Shown: positions 48,259 through 56,069, numbered from the stretch's first letter. The stretch is 64,000 bases of DNA from Undibacterium sp. KW1 (GCF_009937955.1 NZ_AP018439.1:1798001-1862000), one strand, 5' to 3'. Notes: generated by a model not told the origin, from the sequence alone. Translations and numbers: made by a program.

Positions 48259-49385
48259 TTACTCGCAAAGTCCGTATGCAGATGAGCAAACAGTAAGGTC
48301 TTCAGCAGGACCAAGCAAATCAAACTGCTTGCCGCCGCGTGTTGTTTTTGCCCACTGAATAACCTGATAGATGTTGTTATCGTTTGAGTACTGTCTTTTG
48401 TTGGCGACGACTACCTTGCCGGATGGTGCTGGCATAAACGTCGCGGCCTGACGTTTGCTGCATAAGGCAACGAGCTGCTCCCACGTAAAGATTCTGTTGA
48501 TGTGGGCAATGAACCTGGCTGCAATTTGTGCAAGTTCATGTTTGCTTGCGTTTACGCAAGGCATGCAACCTACTCGACTCATATCTTGTAAGTAGAGTGG
48601 GTTTGGTTTTACCCCGTGCTGGCGGCAAATCTCAAACACCTGATCAGCAGTGTTATCAACAATGGGGCGATAGATGTACAGGCCGCCGCCAACACTCTCA
48701 AATTTCTTGGCATCCTTGCGGTTTTCAGATTCATCGCGCCGGATGCCTTGCCATGAAACGACTGTGTAGCCTTGCTCCATCAGCGAAAGCTGAAATTCAA
48801 CAGCAATATTTCTCTTCAGTTCTTCCGTGCAAAACTGGGCTTTACGACTTGGGAACCGGCCTTTCCACATGCATAGATCAAGGAATGGATTTCCTGTTGG
48901 ATAGAGTACTGATAGTGCTCTGCGCTTGGCTTTGTTTGTCCAGCGCAAGCGGCGCCCACTGCCGATTTTTACCCGCTTCTGCACAGGCTCTACAACCCCT
49001 TTGCGCTTATTCAGTTTGGTGACGATGTTGCCAAAACCGTCGCGCTTCCATACAGGATTTCCATCATCATCAAATACTGCGACAGTGTCATACACGCGCT
49101 TGTTGCGAACATCGTTGGCGATGAATGTGCGCTTTTCGGCAATCTGGGTATCAAAGTTTGCTTTTAGGCGCAGGATGTATACACCTGTAACTTGTTCCAG
49201 ATAGTCCAAGTATTTATAGACTTCTTCGTGTTCGTTCCCTGTGTCGCAAAAAATGGCAATGACGTTATCTACACCAAGGCGGTCAATGGCAATCAGTAAA
49301 GTTGCTGCACTATCTTTGCCGCCGGAAACCGATACAACGTGGATTATCCGGCGATGTGGTTTTGGGTATATTAAAAACCCAGCAT
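48259..49385 (-). pseudogene. PAPS-reductase-like (PP-loop ATP pyrophosphatase) gene, 5' end unresolved
   Basis: The PP-loop motif VVSVSGGKDSAATLL starts the recognisable domain, followed by VIAIFCDTGNEHEEVYKYL, WKGRFPSRKAQFCTEELK and VGCMPCVNASKHEL, as in phage members of the PAPS reductase/DndC-like family (thiol or sulfur transfer, exact reaction unknown). No ATG, GTG or TTG lies in frame between the TR and the motif: the open frame runs back through the TR, which cannot be a normal N-terminus. One extra T in the T5 run (49373-49377) would give a start at ATG 49385 (MLGFLIYPKP) or 49403. So it is probably an intact gene with a sequence deletion. It lies between TR and RT. Confidence 0.65.
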
Positions 49386-49407
49386 AGCCCTCGGTGGTGC
49401 CATTTTT

Positions 49408-49514
49408 ATCTGCGGACGGCGCGAGCCCTGTACTCGTTGCTCTTGTGGTTGTTGTTCTGGTTGCCATTGTTGAAGTTCTGCATCCATGCGTAGTCGGGGT
49501 TGCCCGCGTTCTGC
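49408..49514 (-). repeat. DGR template repeat (TR), 107 bp
   Basis: On the coding strand the TR is full of AAC codons (read in VR frame: QNAGNPDYAWMQNFNNGNQ and NNNHKSNEYRARAVRR). It aligns base for base with the three VRs. The 3' part with no changes (GAGTACAGGGCTCGC... to CGCAGAT) is the IMH-like region. It is located 119 bp after avd and directly upstream of the PAPS-reductase-like gene. Unlike the VRs, it has no adjoining hairpin. Confidence 0.95.
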
Positions 49515-49633
49515 GGTAATTCATGCTATCCACGTCACTACACCGAAGGCTTGGCCGATCAGTGTGGCAACTGCGCCAGACCTGCCAGCATGGGCTGGTG
49601 GTATCTGCGGTGCGCTTGGCGGTGGGCCGTGTT

Positions 49634-50050
49634 CTACCCAGCGGCATGACCAGATTTAAATAATGAGTTCTGACGAGGCTGCCTTGACACCCTCGTATCT
49701 GACTCTGGTGCTACTGCGGACTTCTTCCACCCGTTTGCCTGTTTACCTACGTCATCTGTCAATTGCACTGCCTCTGCATACTGTTTAGTTGATATAAAGC
49801 GCATGTCTTTACATAGGCGAAACAGTATTTCTGCGGCGTGGACTTGCTCCAGCAATTTCGATAGATAGACGGTCTTGTCCTGGGCTGCATTGGCATTGGC
49901 TATAAGGACAATGTTCTGCAAGCACAGACTGCGAATTTCGCCACCAATCGAGCCCTTAAAATCTTTGGGCATATTTTTGGTGATGTTGGTCGCCAGCTTC
50001 AGAAGCTCGTAAGCTTCTTTGTAAATAGGTAAATCGTGGTGTAGGGCCAT
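49634..50050 (-). CDS. avd: Avd-like four-helix-bundle DGR accessory protein
   Basis: 138 residues, predicted almost all-alpha: LPIYKEAYELLKLATNITKNMPK, IGGEIRSLCLQNIVLIANANAA, TVYLSKLLEQVHAAEILFRL and AVQLTDDVGKQANGWKK form four helices as in bAvd and 23S-intervening-sequence proteins. Avd is a basic pentamer that binds RT and TR RNA and is required for retrohoming. Its position between the targets and the TR is canonical. The last ~20 residues (RVSRQPRQNSLFKSGHAAG) are likely disordered. Confidence 0.9.
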   Translation of the reverse strand: MALHHDLPIYKEAYELLKLATNITKNMPKDFKGSIGGEIRSLCLQNIVLIANANAAQDKTVYLSKLLEQVHAAEILFRLCKDMRFISTKQYAEAVQLTDDVGKQANGWKKSAVAPESDTRVSRQPRQNSLFKSGHAAG

Positions 50051-50095
50051 GCTGTAAAAAAAGTTTCGGGCTTCGCCCTGGTTAAGAAGCGACTA

Positions 50096-50118
50096 AATTA
50101 TTGAATTACTCAATAATT
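50096..50118 (-). promoter_or_regulatory. Hairpin beside VR2 (DGR homing structure)
   Basis: AATTATTGA - ATTAC - TCAATAATT, a perfect 9-bp stem with a 5-nt loop that contains the target 2 stop codon. Hairpins just after the IMH are needed for efficient DGR homing in phage BPP-1; the same element is next to all three VRs here. Confidence 0.75.
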
Positions 50119-50480
50119 AATCTGCGGACGGCGCGAGCCCTGTACTCGTAGCTCTTGCGGTTGTCGTCCTGGAGGCCATTGCCGAAGCCCTGCACCCATG
50201 CGTAGTCGGGGTCGCCCGCGTCCTGCTCACCAGACCAGTAGTAGTACGGCTCAAACTGCTCTTTGGCATTAGCAAACAGCAGGGATTGTTCGCTGCGTGT
50301 AGGCAGCTCGCCGCCCACTGAGGATGCCCAGGCTTTGGCCGCTTCCCAGTTCAGCTTGTTGGCTGGCTTGGCTTCCAGCAAAAACAGGTGGTGATCTGGC
50401 TGGCCGTCTTTGCCCAAAATCAGGCCTGCATAAATCTCGCCTGGCTTGAGATTTTCTTGCATCCATTGCGCTTTGCTCAT
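50106..50480 (-). CDS. DGR target protein 2 (DUF1566/CLec-like)
   Basis: 124 residues. A short N-terminal part (GEIYAGLILGKDGQPDHHLFLLEAKPA) leads to WEAAKAWASSVGGELPTRSEQSLL and the C-terminal ligand-binding fold with PYYYWSGEQDAGDPDYAWVQGF, ending YRARAVRRLIIE. This is the DUF1566/C-type-lectin-like outline known from DGR targets. The variable residues are encoded by VR2; compared with the TR 13 bases differ, all at A. ATG 50480 has AAGGATGATT upstream; 50489 is too close to it. No signal peptide, so probably cytoplasmic. Confidence 0.88.
   Translation of the reverse strand: MSKAQWMQENLKPGEIYAGLILGKDGQPDHHLFLLEAKPANKLNWEAAKAWASSVGGELPTRSEQSLLFANAKEQFEPYYYWSGEQDAGDPDYAWVQGFGNGLQDDNRKSYEYRARAVRRLIIE
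50120..50226 (-). repeat. DGR variable repeat VR2, 107 bp
   Basis: Aligns to TR 49408-49514 without gaps. 13 substitutions, all at TR adenines, including ATG to GTG, AAC to CTC and AAC to TAC. The first ~35 bases at the IMH side (plus-strand left) are unchanged. Confidence 0.95.
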
Positions 50481-50530
50481 GGCAATCATCCTTAAAAAAA
50501 TTTGAATCGGGCTACGCCCGGTGATGGTGA

Positions 50531-50553
50531 AATTATTGAATTACTCAATAACT
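50531..50553 (-). promoter_or_regulatory. Hairpin beside VR1
   Basis: AATTATTGA - ATTAC - TCAATAACT: same element as at VR2 with one mismatch in the stem, again spanning the stop codon of the target gene. Confidence 0.65.
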
Positions 50554-51146
50554 AATAATCTGCGGACGGCGCGAGCCCTGTACTCGCCGCTCTTGCGGCT
50601 GAGGTCCTGGTAGCCATCGCCGAAGCTCTGCATCCATGCGTAGTCGGGGTTGCCCGCGTCCTGCGTAGATGTCCAGTACCACGCTGGCTCAAAAGCCTCC
50701 GCGCCACCCGCCTGAAAGGCTGTGTCAGCCGTCTGCGCGGGCAGGTCGCGTGAATAGGCGTAACCAGGTGGTACGCTGCTGGGGTTGTCGCCGCGCCAGC
50801 AGTAATTATCGTTGCCGGTTGGTTTCAGGTTGCGGTAGCAGATTTCCAGTTCGTCACGGCTGGGCAAGTACCAGTCGCTCAGGCCGTAGATACTCATGCT
50901 GAGCAGGCGCTGCGCCAGTTCGCTACCTGCCTCGGCCATCGCTTTGGTGTTGGCAAGGCCATCAAAAAAGCTGAGGCTATTGGCTGCGGCGGCATCTTTG
51001 TGCCAGGCGGCTTCGACTTCGCCGGCTGCCTTTGGCGCGACGATGATGGCGTACTGTTCGCCATTGATGTTGATGCGGCCAGCATAAAAACCGCCAGCGT
51101 AGGGGGTGCCGGGTATGGTGGGTGTTTGTTTGACTGCTGTGTCCAT
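50541..51146 (-). CDS. DGR target protein 1 (DUF1566/CLec-like)
   Basis: 201 residues. N-terminal GTPYAGGFYAGRININGEQYAIIVAP, then a helix pair and DWYLPSRDELEICYRNL, and the variable C-terminal domain AWYWTSTQDAGNPDYAW... ending YRARAVRRLLVIE. The DUF1566 pattern (YAG, LPsrdEl, YWtSt) is clear. I chose ATG 51146, preceded by CAGGAGCAACC; starts at 51206 or 51224 would overlap the methyltransferase gene. No signal peptide. Last ~36 residues are encoded by VR1, with 13 changes from the TR. Confidence 0.9.
   Translation of the reverse strand: MDTAVKQTPTIPGTPYAGGFYAGRININGEQYAIIVAPKAAGEVEAAWHKDAAAANSLSFFDGLANTKAMAEAGSELAQRLLSMSIYGLSDWYLPSRDELEICYRNLKPTGNDNYCWRGDNPSSVPPGYAYSRDLPAQTADTAFQAGGAEAFEPAWYWTSTQDAGNPDYAWMQSFGDGYQDLSRKSGEYRARAVRRLLVIE
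50558..50664 (-). repeat. DGR variable repeat VR1, 107 bp
   Basis: Gapless alignment with the TR; 13 differences, all at TR adenines (for example AAC to GGC, TAC, CTC, AGC; AAT to GAT; CAC to CGC). Confidence 0.95.
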
Positions 51147-51177
51147 GGTTGCTCCTGTTGTGGTTGTGGTGCTTGGG

Positions 51178-53147
51178 TTAGGCTGCTTGGTAAATGTGCT
51201 GCTCATGTTTGAAATTGGCCTCAATCAAAGCCCGGGCCAGTGGTGGGCAGACGCTGTTGCCGATCATGCGCACCTGGGCTGTTTTTGATAAAGGCTTGCC
51301 GTTGACGACCGGGTCAAGGATGTAGTGGTCTGGAAAGCCTTGCGCCCGTGCCAGCTCACGCGGGGTCAGCATGCGCATGCCGATATCGACAATGGCGTAT
51401 CCTCACCCTTGATGGTGACCAGGCCTAGCCGGTCTTTGCAGGGCACTGTGTGCATGGGTTCGCGCACGTCTTGCCATTGACCGCCTTCGCCGTAATACTT
51501 GACCAGGAATGCGCGTACTTCGCCATGGTGGGTGCCGCCTGCGCTGATGGTGTGCAGGGGTTCGTCAGTCGGCTGGCCTGTGTTGGTACCGCGCAGTTTG
51601 ACCAGGCTGCTGGCAATCAGTTGTGTTTTGCCGCTGCCGCCTGCAGTAATGGTGCCCACTGGCGCATCTACGTCAGCGCCGGCACTGTTGCCGAACTCGC
51701 GCACCAGGTTGGCGGTGACGACAGAGTGATGGTCTGCTGTGGTGACTGTACCAAATGGTACTTCGACGCTGGTACCAACTACGCCGCCGTAGTGTTTGGC
51801 GAGCATGGCGGATACGATGGCTGCACCATTGCCACTTGCAAGCACCGTCTGCATTGGCTGTGTCACTTCGCGTACGCCAGAGCCCCAGCGCTTTGCGCCA
51901 GAAGGGGATTCTTCGCCGTGGGCTAAGGTCACTGAAACGGCGGCGAAGTGCCCGCCTTTGACCTGGGCGCATTGGGTGCGTAGCGGTTCATCGGCGGCAA
52001 AATTGCGCTGTGTCGATGCATTGGCATGCTCAGTGATAAATGGTGCAACGGTCGCTTGTACAACTGAAAATCCTGGGCTTGATGTGACTGTGCGCAGTGG
52101 GTCGTTAATATCCCAAGCGTTGGGCCCTCTGCCTGTTGTCTTGCTGTTTGCAACATTGATGATTACCGGTTCGACCATGCCAAACCGTGGCGCCCCAGCC
52201 ATTACCGTATGCAGTGGGCTGTCTGTCTCTTGGCCTACACTGTTTTCAGAAAACTTCACAATAAACGGATCTGCACTTTGCACCACAAATTTCATGATGC
52301 CCTTTGCGATGCGGCGCAAGGTTGCATCCTTTAATGGGCGCTTACGTTCAAAGATAGAAGGGCAGGGGATGGACCAGTCTATGCACTGGGCAGCGGTGCG
52401 CCATGGCAGCAGCTTGCCAGCCTTGACTGCATCGGTCTTTGGGTCGCCGTGGGTCGCATCTGGCCATACAATGGGCAAGCCATCGCGGCGGGCAAAGACA
52501 AATAGGCGTTTGCGGATGGTTGGTGTGCCATAGTCGCAGGCGCGCATGATGCGGTGTTCTACCTTGTAGCCCAGTCCAGCATGCAGGCGTTCTACCGGAA
52601 AATCAGCGCCAAGTGCTTCGTAAATTTCTTCCACGTCTGGATGGTCTTTTGCCACGCCAGTGGACAGTGCATCGATAAAAGCGGCGAACGTGCGGCCTTT
52701 CTCTGCCTTGATAGGTTTGCCCTCGTCGTCCAGTGGGCCCCAGTCGCGGAATTCTTCCACATTTTCTAGCGCGATACAGCGGGGCATTTGCAATGCTGCC
52801 CATTTCAGTGTCACCCATGCCAGACCGCGAATACCTTTTTCGCGTGGCTTGCCGCCCTTGGCCTTGCTGTGGTGCTTGCAGTCTGGGCTGAACCATGCCA
52901 GGCCGATAGGCTGCTGGGCAGTGACAAAGCCGGGATGAATGGCAAACACGTCTTCACGGTAATGCGCAGTCGTGGGGTGGTTGGCCTCATGCATGGCCAG
53001 CGCTTCGCCATCGTGGTTGATCGCGATATCGACGGCGCGGCCAAAGGCTTGTTCGATGCCTTCGGACGCGCCGCCGCCGCCAGCGAAGTTATCGACGATG
53101 AGTTCGTGGCAAAAGCCTAGTGGGATGGTGTATTGATCGCGTTTCAT
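51178..53147 (-). pseudogene. DNA (cytosine-5-)-methyltransferase, interrupted by a 1-base deletion
   Basis: Motif I VDNFAGGGGASEG (about 17-29), the catalytic WFSPDCKHHS, motif VI ALENVEEF, then a long central region with eight degenerate (D/E)xP(L/M/V)xT units, and in a second frame the C-terminal motifs LTPRELARAQGFP (IX) and MIGNSVCPPLARAL (X). The first frame runs out at SISACAC (51366); one more T at GATAC near 51398 gives GEDYAIVDIGMRMLTPRE and about 656 residues. Phage C5 methyltransferases protect DNA from restriction. The break is of the same type as the other five in the window. Confidence 0.88.
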
Positions 53148-53653
53148 GCTGCAATGACCTCAATCTCAAACACATTGTCGTTTTCAATGCGGGCTTCAAC
53201 AGCTTGCAAGGCTTTGTTGTAGTCGCCATTGCTGACCAGTTCGCATTGCTGGTCGTGTAAGTAAAGGGCATCGCGCACCGCCTGTATGCCTTCGCCATCC
53301 AGACGCCATTTGCCTGTTTTTTGATTGCGAATGTAGGCGCGTACAAGCGCTTCCTGCCCGCGAATGAATACATCTTGATGCTCAATGCCATAGCCATCTT
53401 CTGCCAGCAATAGTGCTGTATTGACGCTGTTGGTGACATTGGCCCAGTCGTCTGCTGTTGGCACTGCATTGGAAAGTAGTGCCTCGAAAGCCTGACGACC
53501 ATACATACGGGTTTTGAGCAATTCTTCGTCTGACAAAGGGCTTGCTTGCACATTGCGGGCGTATTGCTGTTGTAAAACCCATAGCCCACCTGTTGGGTTG
53601 CTGTGCCAGTTGCGGCGCTGGGTGTGATGCTTGGCTCTGGAATTTTTGCTCAT
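53144..53653 (-). CDS. Phage protein of unknown function (169 aa)
   Basis: 169 residues. Basic N-terminus (SKNSRAKHHTQRRNWHSNP), then mostly alpha-helical with DWANVTNSVNTALLLAEDGYG and GEGIQAVRDALYLHDQQCELV, and an acidic end. No named family recognised, although short, helical proteins with 'ALLLAEDG' segments are common in Burkholderiales prophages. It has ATGA overlaps with both neighbours (53144-53147 and 53650-53653). Confidence 0.72.
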   Translation of the reverse strand: MSKNSRAKHHTQRRNWHSNPTGGLWVLQQQYARNVQASPLSDEELLKTRMYGRQAFEALLSNAVPTADDWANVTNSVNTALLLAEDGYGIEHQDVFIRGQEALVRAYIRNQKTGKWRLDGEGIQAVRDALYLHDQQCELVSNGDYNKALQAVEARIENDNVFEIEVIAA

Positions 53654-53886
53654 GCTGCTGACTCCTTCGCTTTTTTCTCACGCAATGCAATCTCACGATC
53701 CAGATACCATCTGGCCTTTTTCAGGTCTTCAATCGAAGCCCCTTTTTCATCTGAGCGCCAGATGTATTTGATGACATTACCCAGGCAGAAGGGCATGTGT
53801 TCAGTCACCTGGATACATTCCACGCCACTGGGGTGGCTGGTGTAATGCTTGGGGTGATTAACGTTGTCGTGAGATTGCTTTGTCAT
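53650..53886 (-). CDS. DUF3310 family phage protein
   Basis: 78 residues: DNVNHPKHYTSHPSGVECI, then FCLGNVIKYIWRSDEKG and IEDLKKARWYLDREI. The VNHPxHY start and the nvxKYixR core are the marks of DUF3310 (nucleotide-kinase-like phage proteins of unknown function). Overlaps the next gene by 4 bp. ATG 53886 is followed by the usual MTKQSHD leader. Confidence 0.88.
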   Translation of the reverse strand: MTKQSHDNVNHPKHYTSHPSGVECIQVTEHMPFCLGNVIKYIWRSDEKGASIEDLKKARWYLDREIALREKKAKESAA

Positions 53887-53929
53887 TGTCTTTTAGTTGG
53901 TGCGGTGGGTGTCCGCACCAGTTCCAGAG

Positions 53930-54799
53930 TTATTGATTGTTGAACGGATCGCCGAAAAAGAACGGGTTGCCTGTTTTGTCGCGTAGCTCTTGAATGAGCG
54001 TCTTGGCAGCAGCTTCCAGCGTTTTATCGCTGCGTATCAGTTCGTAATAGAACGTCAACTTGCCGTCACGCTGGCGGTAGCGCAGGCGCGCATCAATGCG
54101 GTAGGCGTCGCCATTCCAAAAAACTGGGATGCCTATGGCGAAGCGTTCAAACATTTGCATATTGGCGATGGTTTGCTGGTCGTCGTCCTGTACAAACGTC
54201 ATCTGAATGCCGCCGTTTTGTAGACGTATTGCGCTCTTGAAGCGGTTTTCTTGGTTGGCTTCAAAAGACAGGGCCATGTTGAGCATTTGCGCACCAGTTG
54301 GCAGCGTGACGTCATCCTGGCTGACAATATCTTTCAGGTTGTCTTCGAGGAACTTGGCAAAGTCTGTTTGCGACATCGGCTGCTTGTTCTGCGAAATCCA
54401 GCGGGAATATTCTTCGCTGAACTCTGGGCGGAATTTGGCTTGATGGTCGCGCCAGGCTGGTTGCTTTTCGTCTTCGCCATGGTCGTTGAGGATGGCGATA
54501 AAGCTGACCTTGCCCTCTTTGTAGTTTGCCTTGCACCAGATTGTGCTGTCAGCCAGTGAGCCGTGGCGTTTGATGTAATCAATAAAGCTTTCTTTGTCGT
54601 CCAGGATGACCCTGGCTTGTTTGCGGCGAGGTGTAGCCAGCAGCTTTTCGTCGTCAAACTCTTTCAGGTTCCAGCCTGGCGGTGTGGCAATGCGGCGCAC
54701 GTTTGAGTCTGGATTAGAGCCGATTTCAATTGGCGTTTTCATTTCGCGGGCCAGTGTTTCGGCGATGTTGCTTTCAATTTTGTCGAGTGGTGTGTTCAT
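53930..54799 (-). CDS. DUF2303 (YfdQ-like) phage protein
   Basis: 289 residues. The family marks are an N-terminal VRRIATPPGWNLKEFDDEKLL, the RKQARVILDDKESFIDYIKRHG motif, and IRLQNGGIQMTFVQDDDQQT. YfdQ-like proteins occur in prophages including CPS-53 of E. coli; function unknown. Only 2 bp follow the upstream gene stop, so the two form a unit. Confidence 0.85.
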   Translation of the reverse strand: MNTPLDKIESNIAETLAREMKTPIEIGSNPDSNVRRIATPPGWNLKEFDDEKLLATPRRKQARVILDDKESFIDYIKRHGSLADSTIWCKANYKEGKVSFIAILNDHGEDEKQPAWRDHQAKFRPEFSEEYSRWISQNKQPMSQTDFAKFLEDNLKDIVSQDDVTLPTGAQMLNMALSFEANQENRFKSAIRLQNGGIQMTFVQDDDQQTIANMQMFERFAIGIPVFWNGDAYRIDARLRYRQRDGKLTFYYELIRSDKTLEAAAKTLIQELRDKTGNPFFFGDPFNNQ

Positions 54800-54801
54800 G
54801 A

Positions 54802-55140
54802 TTAGGCGGTTTTAAGTGCTGCAGATTGGTCGGGTGCGCCAGCGACTTTCAGATCAAGCTTTTGCTGGTGCGGGTCGTCGGCAACCAGGTTGCCTTCTGG
54901 TGTGGCGAACAAGAGGGCTTCCATCAAATCCTCGGCAGGCTTTTTGAGAGCAACTTTTCCGGTGATATTCATGGCGCCACCGCGTGAAGCTTTTTTGACG
55001 GTGACAGTCAGCGTGAGCGTGCCGGACTTGCCGCGCTCATCCACGGCCTGAACAAGTTCGCTCATCTTGTCGCTGGCCATGTCGATAAAAACACCACCGC
55101 CAATGTGGCGCAGGGTGTCGGTGATAGGTCGGATAGACAT
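54802..55140 (-). CDS. Small phage protein, YfdP-like position (112 aa)
   Basis: 112 residues: IRPITDTLRHIGGGVFIDMASDKMSELVQAVDE, a beta-rich SGTLTLTVTVKKAS, and a flexible C-terminus with many Lys and Asp. It lies directly upstream of the DUF2303 gene, the usual place of a small partner protein. Function unknown. ATG 55140 has GAAACAAT upstream, a weak ribosome site. Confidence 0.72.
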   Translation of the reverse strand: MSIRPITDTLRHIGGGVFIDMASDKMSELVQAVDERGKSGTLTLTVTVKKASRGGAMNITGKVALKKPAEDLMEALLFATPEGNLVADDPHQQKLDLKVAGAPDQSAALKTA

Positions 55141-55215
55141 TGTTTCTCCAATTGGTTGGGTGGGTGGGTCGGTGCTGCAAAAATCGAGCGCTTCGCGCTT
55201 GGTTGGGAATGGTTA

Positions 55216-55238
55216 AATTATTGAATTACTGAATAATC
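55216..55238 (-). promoter_or_regulatory. Hairpin beside VR3
   Basis: AATTATTGA - ATTAC - TGAATAATC: same element as at VR1 and VR2 with mismatches in the stem, overlapping the target 3 stop. A further TCAATAAT follows at 55237-55244 and could pair instead. Confidence 0.6.
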
Positions 55239-55837
55239 AATAATCTGCGGACGGCGCGAGCCCTGTACTCGTCGCTCTTGTGGCCGTCGTACTGGCCGCC
55301 ATTGCCGAAGCCCTGCATCCACGCGTAGTCGGGGCCGCCCGCGTTCTGCGTAGATGTCCAGTACCAGCCGGCTGTATCAAAGCCTGCAGGCGTGTTGATG
55401 TACAGTAGCCTGGCTTCGCGGCGGTCTGGTAATGACCAGTCGTTGAAACCGTTGATCGGTGCTTGCGCTTTTTCGATGGCGGTCTGCCAGTTGGCGTCTT
55501 TAATCTCGAACTCTGCCGGCGCATGGATCAGGTGATAGTCGGGCTGGCCGTCCTGGCCTGCGACTACACCAGCGTAGATGCCGCCTTGCCAGGCTGTGCC
55601 GATTTTTGGGGCGTTGATCGTCACTTGCGGCAACTCGGGCAGGAAAGCGATTTGATCTTGGCTTGCCCAGATTTGAGAATGGTCTTCGCTGTGGCCAAAT
55701 GGATTGATGCGGTAGCGTATCGCCACATCGCGGCTTTCGCGCACAAGTGATGTCTCTATCGCAGTGATGATGCCAATGCTGTTGCTCTGTGGGTGGTACA
55801 CCCTGTTGCTGAGGTCGAATTTTGTATGCTGTAGCAT
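55226..55837 (-). CDS. DGR target protein 3 (N-terminal domain plus DUF1566/CLec-like)
   Basis: 203 residues. An N-terminal ~75-residue domain (RVYHPQSNSIGIITAIETSLV, IRYRINPFGHSED) not present in the other targets is followed by GGIYAGVVAGQDGQPDYHLIHAP, DWSLPDRREARLLY and the variable end GWYWTSTQNAGGPDYAW... YRARAVRRLLIIQ. ATG 55837 follows GACAAGGACAATC. Its VR differs from TR at 14 adenines. It lies 4 kb from the DGR core and is the first example of a remote target in this element. Confidence 0.9.
   Translation of the reverse strand: MLQHTKFDLSNRVYHPQSNSIGIITAIETSLVRESRDVAIRYRINPFGHSEDHSQIWASQDQIAFLPELPQVTINAPKIGTAWQGGIYAGVVAGQDGQPDYHLIHAPAEFEIKDANWQTAIEKAQAPINGFNDWSLPDRREARLLYINTPAGFDTAGWYWTSTQNAGGPDYAWMQGFGNGGQYDGHKSDEYRARAVRRLLIIQ
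55243..55349 (-). repeat. DGR variable repeat VR3, 107 bp
   Basis: Gapless with the TR; 14 substitutions, all at TR adenines, including a silent GCA to GCG, which is what a base-level rather than a selection-level process predicts. Confidence 0.95.
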
Positions 55838-55861
55838 GATTGTCCTTGTCGGGTAAAAAAA

Positions 55862-56059
55862 TCAGTCTTTGTCATTAGATTGCAGCTTCTTCAGGTCAAA
55901 CTTGTCGCGCTGCTGCATGTGTTTTCTGGCGCGGGTCTTGATGACTACTTTCCAAGTCGGGTGGTTCATGGCCTCTTCAAAACTCAACCTGGTCGCCAGC
56001 AGGCCGTGCGCAATTTCAAGCGCTACTTCGTCTGGTTCGGGTGTTTTTGTGCGGGCCAT
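55862..56059 (-). CDS. Small phage protein (65 aa)
   Basis: 65 residues from ATG 56059: ARTKTPEPDEVALEIAHGLL, then LSFEEAMNHPTWKVVIKTRARKHMQQR, basic and helical. The longer frame from 56128 is unlikely. No family recognised. It lies 24 bp upstream of target 3, in the early operon. Confidence 0.62.
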   Translation of the reverse strand: MARTKTPEPDEVALEIAHGLLATRLSFEEAMNHPTWKVVIKTRARKHMQQRDKFDLKKLQSNDKD

Positions 56060-56069
56060 GGTGGGTGTC

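Larger units (their letters stand above)
47154..51146 (-). mobile_element. Diversity-generating retroelement core (2 targets, avd, TR, RT) with remote third target
   Basis: Coding-strand order: target 1 (51146-50541, VR 50558-50664), target 2 (50480-50106, VR 50120-50226), avd (50050-49634), TR (49514-49408), PAPS-reductase-like gene (to 48259), RT (48254-47154). A third target lies 4 kb upstream at 55837-55226. TR and VRs align without gaps over 107 bp and differ only at TR adenines. All expected DGR parts are present and intact. Confidence 0.95.

Noticed and set aside
49388..49647. N-terminal extension of the PAPS-reductase-like ORF (residues 1-88 from 49647)
   Set aside because: It reads through the TR in a different frame and gives a low-complexity Thr/Arg-rich sequence; the true start is after the TR.
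51178..51378. Separate 66-residue gene
   Set aside because: It is the C-terminus (motifs IX and X) of the C5 methyltransferase in a shifted frame.
50106..55349. VR copies as misassembly or ordinary duplications
   Set aside because: Copies differ only at template adenines and sit at 3' ends of different genes, which an assembly error would not produce.
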